Under the pieces are notes generated by a model that worked only from the letters and a program-made list of their open reading frames with translations, was not told the DNA's origin and did no database searches. DNA of 9,234 bases. Origin: an uncultured Clostridia bacterium (GTDB lineage Bacteria; Bacillota; Clostridia; TANB77; CAG-508). The stretch lies in contig CANQZP010000053.1 in NCBI GenBank assembly GCA_947628395.1, forward strand, positions 1 to 9,234, given 5' to 3'. Below, in pieces: positions 1-5,267 of this stretch (position 1 is the stretch's first letter; each line of letters opens with the position of its first letter). A program made the position numbers and the translations under genes.

Positions 1-24
1 AAAGCAGTTAATAACTGCTTTTTT
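1..24 (+). terminator. Intrinsic terminator of an upstream gene outside the window
   Basis: A perfect 9-bp stem (arms 1-9 and 13-21, 3-nt loop) is followed by a T-run continuing to 24. This is a rho-independent terminator shape reading rightwards. The gene it ends lies off the left edge. The arm also starts with an A-run, so it could act in the other direction, but nothing converging is visible here. Confidence 0.75.
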
Positions 25-39
25 AAATTTAGGATAATA

Positions 40-69
40 TTGACATTTATATAATTGTTGTGATATATT
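40..69 (+). promoter_or_regulatory. Sigma-A-type promoter for the envelope operon
   Basis: A consensus -35 TTGACA (40-45) is separated by 18 nt from TATATT (64-69), which carries an extended -10 TG at 61-62. The predicted transcript start is near 76, so the leader before the first ATG would be only about 10 nt. This is the only good promoter before the three genes at 86-4518. Confidence 0.65.
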
Positions 70-78
70 TATAGCCAT

Positions 79-85
79 AGGGGGG
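79..85 (+). promoter_or_regulatory. Shine-Dalgarno site abutting the ATG of the first gene
   Basis: AGGGGGG directly touches the ATG at 86 (no spacer) but lies 5 nt before a second ATG at 91, which is the ideal distance. The ATG at 91 is in a different frame from the long reading frame. The site therefore argues for a start the long frame cannot use as sequenced; see the finding on this gene's N-terminus. Confidence 0.5.
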
Positions 86-1780
86 ATGAAATGTTGCAAC
101 GGAAGTTTAAGAAAAATAGATTTCATTTTACTCAAAGTATTTTTATTTCTCATTCCGTTTGCATTTGGATTATTTTACGAATTTATATCATATTTTGCAC
201 AAATATTTTTATTATTAATTTTGCTAGTAATTTTTTTAAAAAGAAAAAAATTGAGATTTTACATTAATTATTCAACTATTACATTATCAGTAATATCTTT
301 AGGATATTTTCTCACATGCTTTTATGGAATAGATAAAGGAATGGCATTTTTGGGATTCCTTAAATTTACAATTCCATTAACATTTGCAATAATTTTAATG
401 CAATATAGGCAAAAACAAGTGAATGAATTAATTAGTGTAGTTCCATTTACTGGCATTTTGATGATAATATTATCAGTTTTATTTAAATACATTCCATTTT
501 TACCAGACGCATTTTATTTACCTAATGGTAGAATGGCTGGATTTTTTCAATATTCAAACACATTTGCATTGTTTCTATTAATAGGAATAATAATCTTATT
601 AAATAAAAAAATATCTAAACGAACATTTTTATATGTTGCTATCTTATTAATAGGAATCCTTGCAACAGGAAGTAGATTAGTCTTTTTACTTACAGTTTTA
701 AATTTCATAATATTTATTGTAAAATTTAAGTCTATAAGAAAATACTTGATTTTAATGTTTGGTATTACTATATTAATTACCTTGGGTTATGTACTAATTA
801 CAAAAAACTTTAATACGATTGGAAGATATTTTACAACATCTATTAACTCAAGTACATTACTGGGAAGATTGTTATACTATAAAGATGCAATTCCTGAGTT
901 ATTTAAAAATCCATTTGGTTTAGGATATATGGGCTATTCATACATTCAAGGAGCAATTCAAACAGGTATTTATTCTACAGTATTTGTCCACAATGATTTT
1001 TTACAATTAGCATTAGACATAGGAATTATACCGTTACTTATGTTTATTGTATGTATGATAATAAATTTATTTTCTAAGACTAAATTTGATGTAAAAAAAC
1101 AGATATTAATAACATTAATAATACATACATTGTTTGATTTTAACTTACAGTTTTTATCAATATTTTTAATATTAGTTACAATATTAAAATTAAATAATGG
1201 AAAAAGATATATTTTCGATGTATCTAAATTAGTAGTAATTCCAGTAGTAAGTATTATTATAGTTGTTTATTTGTATTTTGCAGTATGCTGTTTATTACAA
1301 TATTTAAATAAAAGTGATGTAGCAATAAAAATGTATCCAATTTATACTAATGCAAATGAAAGTGTAATAGTAAAAAGTGCGGAAAATAATCTAGATTATG
1401 CGAATGAAATAGCAACAAAAATATTAGAAACAAATTCTAGTAATCTAACATGTTACAACACAAAAGCATTATATTATTCTCAAAATCAAAACTGGTATCT
1501 AATGGCACAAAATAAGAAAAAATCTTTAGCAATTAGTAAATATGATATGAGTAATTATCAAGAATATATCTTAATGCTAAGTAATGCAATAGATTATTAT
1601 GTAACAATTGATGATATAGATAATGCAAAAAAATATATAAATATGGTGTTAGAAATTCCTTCTATATTAGAAAAATTGAAATCTTCAACAAGCGAAATAG
1701 CATATAAAATAAATGATGTACCATCATTTGAGCTAAGTGAAGAATTTCAAGAATATATTAAAAAGTTACAAGATGTATAA
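86..1780 (+). CDS. O-antigen ligase/Wzy-like polytopic membrane protein with helical (TPR-like) C-terminus
   Basis: Predicted integral membrane protein of 564 aa. Residues about 12-405 form roughly 11-12 hydrophobic helices. Family-like signatures of the O-antigen ligase/polymerase (Wzy_C, PF04932) fold are visible: GFFQYSNTFALFL at 152-164, a GSRL turn at 195-198, GRLLYYKDAI at 260-269 followed by NPFGLG at 275-280, and a loop with VHNDFLQLALDIG at 301-313, whose His302 matches the conserved ligase-loop histidine. Members of this family join or polymerise lipid-linked glycans at the outer face of the membrane; the substrate here is unknown. Residues about 410-564 are soluble, helical and TPR-like (N-terminus of repeats near AKNLD-type and YYSQNQNW segments at 430-470, and IDNAKKYINMVLE at 511-523), a common attachment in Gram-positive relatives. 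It is first in a three-gene operon, 17 nt before the next start. The N-terminal 10 residues are uncertain because of Shine-Dalgarno placement. The fold call is fairly firm; the exact function is inference. Confidence 0.8.
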   Translation: MKCCNGSLRKIDFILLKVFLFLIPFAFGLFYEFISYFAQIFLLLILLVIFLKRKKLRFYINYSTITLSVISLGYFLTCFYGIDKGMAFLGFLKFTIPLTFAIILMQYRQKQVNELISVVPFTGILMIILSVLFKYIPFLPDAFYLPNGRMAGFFQYSNTFALFLLIGIIILLNKKISKRTFLYVAILLIGILATGSRLVFLLTVLNFIIFIVKFKSIRKYLILMFGITILITLGYVLITKNFNTIGRYFTTSINSSTLLGRLLYYKDAIPELFKNPFGLGYMGYSYIQGAIQTGIYSTVFVHNDFLQLALDIGIIPLLMFIVCMIINLFSKTKFDVKKQILITLIIHTLFDFNLQFLSIFLILVTILKLNNGKRYIFDVSKLVVIPVVSIIIVVYLYFAVCCLLQYLNKSDVAIKMYPIYTNANESVIVKSAENNLDYANEIATKILETNSSNLTCYNTKALYYSQNQNWYLMAQNKKKSLAISKYDMSNYQEYILMLSNAIDYYVTIDDIDNAKKYINMVLEIPSILEKLKSSTSEIAYKINDVPSFELSEEFQEYIKKLQDV

Positions 1781-1797
1781 TTTTATACAGGAAAGGA

Positions 1798-3663
1798 ATG
1801 AATTTAAAAATGAAAAAAACAAAAAAAATTATGATAGCAATATTTTTATTTCTAGCAATAATTTTACTTGGAAATAAGAATGTATTTGCTACTGATGAAG
1901 ATTATGCATTAAATGCATTTAATGAATTTAAAAATTTGAAATATGAATCAACATATAATCTATATGTAGGAGAAGAAATATCTGTATATGCAACAACAAA
2001 ATACCATCTTATAGATTGGTATTTAACTCCAAAGATTACAATAGATAACAAGAGTATTGTAGAGGCACATAAAACATATGGTTATGATAATTTAAAAGCT
2101 AAAAAAGCAGGAAAATCAAAGGTTACTGTTGAAGTAACATTTAATGGGGAAACAGTAAAAAAGAGTTTTAACATTAATGTAAAAAAACAAGATACTAATC
2201 CTAAACTAGAATCATCATCAAATGATGTTGTTTCAGTAGTTCCAAATTCATTTGGTAAAAATGAAGTATTACTTGCCAATAGTGAATTATGGAAAACTGA
2301 TAAGAAAAGTTTTAAACTTACATCAAAGGATACAGGAAATGTAGCTAAATATGTATATTCATCAATATATGCAGATAGATTTGCAAACAGTGGAAGCAAA
2401 ATGTTAACTTTAACATTAAAGAAAAACAAAAAATTAACAGTAGCAAATGATAAACAGAAATTATCATATTCAAAAATAAAAGACATATCTAACTATGGAC
2501 ACTTAACAACAGGCGGAAAATACTATATTTATACTTTAGATAAAAATGATAAATTAGGACTTAAGAAGATAGATACAGGAGTTTCTTCTTTACTAGGAGA
2601 TTGCTTATATATTAAAAACAAAAAAACATATGCTATAAGTGGCAAAAAAATATTTAACTTTGCAGCTGTTGATGTAGATGAAAGTTCTACATCTGGATAT
2701 GGATTAGCTTTAAATTCAAAAGGAGAATTATATTATTATACACTTAAAGATTATGATAAAGGAACATATACTACAAAGAAAGTAGCAACAGGAGTTAAAG
2801 AAATATTAGGAAACTATGTTTATAAAACAAAATCAGGTAAGGTAAAGAGATATGTAAATAATTCATTTGACGATAAAAATGATTTAACAATAAAAAATAT
2901 CTATTTAACTTATTATAATAAATTAAGTATTAAAAATGATAAAAAAGTATATTTAAATGATGTTTGTATAATGAAAAATGTTGATGACATATATTATGCA
3001 AATGGAAGTAAAGAAAAATCAGCATTACTTGTTAGAAAAGATGGAAGTATATGGAAATTAGACTTAGGTGGAAATAGCAAATTAACAAAAATTAGAAGCG
3101 GAAAAGAATCAGCAAAAAGATTATCTGCTCCAAAGAATCTTTCTACAAGCAAAAGCGGAAAAAAGGCAAAAATAACATGGGGAAAAGTAGATGGTTCATC
3201 AAAATATACAATTTATAGAGCTACAAGTAAAAACGGAAAATATACTAAAATAGGAACAGCTAAAACAAATTCTTATACAGACAAAAAAGTAAGTGTAGGA
3301 AAAGGATATTATTATAAAGTAGTTGCAAATCATTCAAGTTCAAAATATGACAGTAGCAAGAGTTCAGCAGTTGCATTTAGAATACCAAAAGTTCCTACTA
3401 AATTAAAGACTACAAAAAAATCAAAAACAAGTATGAAAGTAAGTTTTAAAAAGGTTTCAGGTGCATCAGGATATGAAATACAATATTCTACTAATAAAAA
3501 CTTTAAAAAGGCAACTAAAACAACAACATCAAAAACATCTTATACTATCAAGAAATTAAAAAGTAAAAAGACATATTATGTTAAAGTAAGAGCATATAAA
3601 ACAGTAAACGGTAAAAAGATTTATGGCTCATTTACTTCTTCTAGCAGAGTTTCATTAAAATAA
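1798..3663 (+). CDS. Secreted modular protein: Ig-like, RCC1-like repeats, two FN3 domains
   Basis: Predicted exported protein of 621 aa. A Lys-rich n-region and hydrophobic core (11-25) precede a likely signal peptidase I site after NVFA (residue 31). Residues about 47-130 look like a bacterial Ig-like (BIG2-type) domain, ending in KKAGKSKVTVEV. Residues about 140-435 are beta-rich with recurring units such as VLLANSELWKT (157-167), GLALNSKGELYYY (302-314) and ALLVRKDGSIWKL (409-421), resembling degenerate RCC1-type propeller blades. Two fibronectin type III domains follow (about 443-528 and 530-621), with the usual Trp461 and YY...V patterns. No LPXTG, membrane anchor or catalytic motif is visible; the C-terminal half is very Lys-rich, so ionic retention on anionic wall polymers is possible (inference). 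The start is set by AGGAAAGGA at 1789-1797; a second in-frame ATG at 1810 is a weaker alternative. It lies between the ligase-like gene and the VanW gene, 17 nt from each. Confidence 0.8.
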   Translation: MNLKMKKTKKIMIAIFLFLAIILLGNKNVFATDEDYALNAFNEFKNLKYESTYNLYVGEEISVYATTKYHLIDWYLTPKITIDNKSIVEAHKTYGYDNLKAKKAGKSKVTVEVTFNGETVKKSFNINVKKQDTNPKLESSSNDVVSVVPNSFGKNEVLLANSELWKTDKKSFKLTSKDTGNVAKYVYSSIYADRFANSGSKMLTLTLKKNKKLTVANDKQKLSYSKIKDISNYGHLTTGGKYYIYTLDKNDKLGLKKIDTGVSSLLGDCLYIKNKKTYAISGKKIFNFAAVDVDESSTSGYGLALNSKGELYYYTLKDYDKGTYTTKKVATGVKEILGNYVYKTKSGKVKRYVNNSFDDKNDLTIKNIYLTYYNKLSIKNDKKVYLNDVCIMKNVDDIYYANGSKEKSALLVRKDGSIWKLDLGGNSKLTKIRSGKESAKRLSAPKNLSTSKSGKKAKITWGKVDGSSKYTIYRATSKNGKYTKIGTAKTNSYTDKKVSVGKGYYYKVVANHSSSKYDSSKSSAVAFRIPKVPTKLKTTKKSKTSMKVSFKKVSGASGYEIQYSTNKNFKKATKTTTSKTSYTIKKLKSKKTYYVKVRAYKTVNGKKIYGSFTSSSRVSLK

Positions 3664-3680
3664 TTTAAAAGAGGAACAAG

Positions 3681-4226
3681 ATGAATAAAAAAATATTAAA
3701 GATATGTTTTGTATTATTTATATTTATTGTTTTAGAGATAATTGGAACTACAAATTATACTTTTGCAGCAACTAAGAAAATAACACTTGCTAAACCAAAA
3801 GTGACTAAGGTATGTGTTGATAATAATAAAGCAATTATTAAATGGAAAAAGGTCAAACATGCAACAGGTTATACTGTGTATATGTCAAACAAAAAGAAGG
3901 GTAAATATAAATCAATAAAACAAATAAAAAATGCGAAAACATTATCATATACAAAAAAAGATTTAAATAATAAAAAAGAATACTTTTTCAAAATAAAAGC
4001 ATATTATAAAACAAAATCTAAAAAGATATATTCTACTTATAGTAATATTAGAAGCGGGGGAGGATTACTCGCTTCAAAAGTTTTAACAGCAACTAACAGT
4101 CCAGAAGATAGAAATATTAATTTAATGATTGCATCTAGTAAAATAAATGGGATTATTTTAAAACCAAATGGAAAATTCTATTGGTCAAAGGTTGTGCGGA
4201 ATGCTAACAGAAGCACAAGGATATAG
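3681..4226 (+). CDS. 5' fragment of the FN3-VanW gene (signal peptide + FN3 + VanW start)
   Basis: Upstream frame of the broken gene, 181 aa, if translated as it stands. It would yield a secreted FN3 module plus about 35 residues of VanW, ending in about 9 out-of-frame residues (RNANRSTRI). The FN3 part (AIIKWKKV..TGYTVYMS..KGKYKSI) closely resembles the FN3 domains of the preceding protein, so this fragment could still fold and be exported even though its VanW part is lost. Confidence 0.6.
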   Translation: MNKKILKICFVLFIFIVLEIIGTTNYTFAATKKITLAKPKVTKVCVDNNKAIIKWKKVKHATGYTVYMSNKKKGKYKSIKQIKNAKTLSYTKKDLNNKKEYFFKIKAYYKTKSKKIYSTYSNIRSGGGLLASKVLTATNSPEDRNINLMIASSKINGIILKPNGKFYWSKVVRNANRSTRI

Positions 4227-4518
4227 AAAGGCAATTGCATATTCAAATGGTAATAATATTTTATCTATAGGAGGGGGAGTTTGCCAAGTAAGTACTAACT
4301 TATACCAAGTAGCGAAAATGGCTAATATGAAAATAATTGAAAGACATCTACATGGTAAAGATGTAACTTATATAGAAAATGGAGAAGATGCAACTGTAAG
4401 CTTTGGAAAATATGATTTTGTATTTAAAAATAATAAATCATATGCTATAAAAATTAAAGCATGTTCTTATTCAAATATTACTATATGTGAATTATATAAA
4501 ATAGGTGATAAATTATAA
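4168..4518 (+). CDS. 3' fragment of the FN3-VanW gene (VanW core)
   Basis: Downstream frame of the broken gene. It includes the VanW core GGGVCQVST, IIERHLHG, DATVSFGKYDF and a C-terminal strand region. The first ATG of this frame (4168) overlaps the upstream frame and has no Shine-Dalgarno in front. Residues before GMLTEAQG (MENSIGQRLC) are out-of-frame noise, and the ATG at 4201 also lacks a site. Without a signal peptide this piece would stay in the cytoplasm, so I regard it as a remnant, not an independent gene. Confidence 0.5.
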   Translation: MENSIGQRLCGMLTEAQGYRKAIAYSNGNNILSIGGGVCQVSTNLYQVAKMANMKIIERHLHGKDVTYIENGEDATVSFGKYDFVFKNNKSYAIKIKACSYSNITICELYKIGDKL

Positions 4519-4521
4519 AAC

Positions 4522-4566
4522 AAAACTGGTTTGAAGATTAATCAAAAATCTTATCAAACCAGTTTT
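4522..4566. terminator. Bidirectional intrinsic terminator between converging genes
   Basis: Perfect 13-bp arms at 4522-4534 (AAAACTGGTTTGA) and 4554-4566, with a further short inner AGAT/ATCT pairing, enclose a small loop. A T-run follows at 4563-4567 on the plus strand; an interrupted T-run (TTTTGTTTTA) follows on the minus strand. It ends the envelope operon four bases after its last stop. It also serves the repressor gene, whose final codons and stop (4538-4540) lie within the hairpin. Confidence 0.85.
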
Positions 4567-5089
4567 TCATATTAAATAATAAATCATCTAAAGAATAATC
4601 ACTTTCATTTCTAAAATATTTTAAAAATTCCATCATTACACCATTCATAAAAAAAGAAATATTAAGATCAAGGAATTTATCATTATATGTAAATTTTAAT
4701 GCATCATAAATTTTCTCAGTTGCAATATTTTTTAACTTTTCTAAGAAATAAACAGATTCATTAGCAGAAAGTAATAACCTGTAGGTTTCTTCATTATCTT
4801 TTAAGCACTGGATTATATTTTCAAAATATTTTTTAATATCATCTTTTGAATAAAGTATTAAATCATCATTACACAAAAGGTCAATAGTCTGTAATTGATA
4901 CTCTTTTGCAACTTCATAAATATTTTCATAATGAGTGTAAAAAGTACTTCTTGTAATATCAGCTCTTTTAACCAATTCAGTAACTGTAACTTTATTTAAT
5001 TCTTTTTTTTCATTAATTAATTCAGCAAAAGTTTTTTTAATAAGATTTCTAGTTTTTACTGAAGAAGAATTTAGACAACCAACTTTCAT
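4538..5089 (-). CDS. TetR/AcrR-family transcriptional regulator
   Basis: Predicted DNA-binding repressor of 183 aa with the normal TetR length and layout. The N-terminal three-helix domain is at residues about 11-58, with the helix-turn-helix at 34-54 (VTVTELVKRADITRSTFYTHY), matching TetR_N (PF00440) with the characteristic TFY.HY segment. The C-terminal ligand/dimer part (about 60-183) is all-helical and resembles the DhaS-like TetR subgroup with FFMNGVMMEFLKYF near residues 146-159. The start is chosen as ATG at 5089-5087: GGAAAGGA sits 7 nt ahead of it, whereas the in-frame TTG two codons upstream is only 1 nt from that site. The gene is divergent from the large MMPL transporter, the usual arrangement for a TetR repressor that controls an adjacent exporter and itself. 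The inducing ligand cannot be deduced. Confidence 0.9.
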   Translation of the reverse strand: MKVGCLNSSSVKTRNLIKKTFAELINEKKELNKVTVTELVKRADITRSTFYTHYENIYEVAKEYQLQTIDLLCNDDLILYSKDDIKKYFENIIQCLKDNEETYRLLLSANESVYFLEKLKNIATEKIYDALKFTYNDKFLDLNISFFMNGVMMEFLKYFRNESDYSLDDLLFNMKNWFDKIFD

Positions 5090-5096
5090 AATCAAA

Positions 5097-5104
5097 TCCT
5101 TTCC
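5097..5104 (-). promoter_or_regulatory. Ribosome binding site that fixes the repressor start
   Basis: On the minus strand GGAAAGGA precedes TTTGATT and then ATG. The 7-nt spacing to this ATG is ideal, while the overlapping upstream TTG codon is only 1 nt away. This is the reason for preferring the shorter 183-residue product. Confidence 0.7.
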
Positions 5105-5126
5105 ATAAAAAATAAAATATGATTAT

Positions 5127-5155
5127 ATTATAACATAGTTTTATCAAAAGATAAA
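5127..5155 (-). promoter_or_regulatory. Repressor gene promoter (extended -10)
   Basis: On the minus strand TGTTATAAT gives a perfect extended -10 (TATAAT at 5127-5132, TG at 5134-5135). The -35 at 17-nt spacing is poor (TTTATC, 5150-5155), which is tolerated with an extended -10. The predicted leader to the ATG is about 30 nt. The -35 area coincides with a palindrome that is a candidate operator, consistent with autorepression. Confidence 0.55.
5140..5155. promoter_or_regulatory. Candidate TetR operator palindrome
   Basis: TTTATC-AAAA-GATAAA is a perfect inverted repeat with 6-bp arms and a 4-bp centre. It overlaps the -35 of the repressor promoter and lies about 75 bp upstream of the transporter -10. 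TetR proteins bind palindromes of about this size between divergent genes. In DNA this AT-rich a short palindrome can arise by chance, so the assignment rests on position as much as on sequence. Confidence 0.35.
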
Positions 5156-5206
5156 GACAATTTTTAAAAAAATGTATGAATTTAGACACATTATAGATAT
5201 TTATAC

Positions 5207-5234
5207 TTCCAAAATGAAGAAAAAAGCGTATAAT
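5207..5234 (+). promoter_or_regulatory. Transporter promoter
   Basis: A perfect TATAAT is at 5229-5234, with only a weak -35 (TTCCAA at 5207-5212, 16-nt spacer). The predicted start near 5241 gives a leader of about 27 nt before the TTG start at 5268. A good -10 with a poor -35 fits a conditionally expressed exporter. Confidence 0.5.
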
Positions 5235-5253
5235 ATAACTAGACAATTTAGAA

Positions 5254-5257
5254 AGGA
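5254..5257 (+). promoter_or_regulatory. Ribosome binding site for a TTG start
   Basis: AGGA, within GAAAGGAATGG, lies 10 nt before TTG 5268. The spacing is long but workable. The ATG at 5258 lies only 1 nt from this core and opens a different frame of 38 codons, so it is a decoy. The TTG is supported by the family-like beginning MKKITDFIINKRYF. Confidence 0.5.
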
Positions 5258-5267
5258 ATGGTAACTC

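Larger units (their letters stand above)
3681..4518 (+). pseudogene. FN3-VanW secreted protein, frameshifted
   Basis: Two overlapping frames together encode one VanW-family protein of about 278 aa. The first frame gives a signal peptide (cleavage likely after TFAA, residue 30), an FN3 domain (about 37-124) and the beginning of a VanW domain (PF04294): NLMIASSKINGIILKPNGKF, then WSKVV. It then runs off into RNANRSTRI and a TAG at 4224-4226. The +1 frame carries the rest: GMLTEAQGYRKA, then the hallmark GGGVCQVST, IIERHLHG and DATVSFGKYDFVFKN. Skipping one base near 4197 (the C in GTTGTGCGGA) yields SKVVGMLTEAQGYRKA, the expected VVG...GY core. VanW proteins occur in vanB-type glycopeptide-resistance clusters and widely as wall-associated proteins of unknown biochemical role; no vanH/A/X or VanRS partners are here, so resistance should not be assumed. 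The gene has GAGGAA at 3671-3676 as ribosome site and is last in the operon. The break may be a real mutation, a sequencing error or, less likely, recoding. Confidence 0.85.

Noticed and set aside
2082..2486. Antisense open frame of 134 codons within the secreted FN3 gene
   Set aside because: It lies wholly opposite a well-supported coding frame, lacks a ribosome site, and its Phe/Leu/Ser-rich translation is the usual complement of Lys/Glu/Asn-rich AT-rich coding DNA.
3681..4518. Glycopeptide (vancomycin) resistance locus
   Set aside because: A VanW domain alone is widespread; no ligase, dehydrogenase, dipeptidase or two-component genes are adjacent, and the gene is frameshifted.
5090..5095. 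TTG at 5095 as the repressor start
   Set aside because: It adds only two residues and lies 1 nt from GGAAAGGA, while ATG 5089 is at the optimal 7 nt.
5049..5246. Minus-strand 65-codon frame across the repressor start and intergenic region
   Set aside because: It overlaps both promoters and the repressor's 5' end, has no Shine-Dalgarno, and encodes low-complexity aromatic residues.
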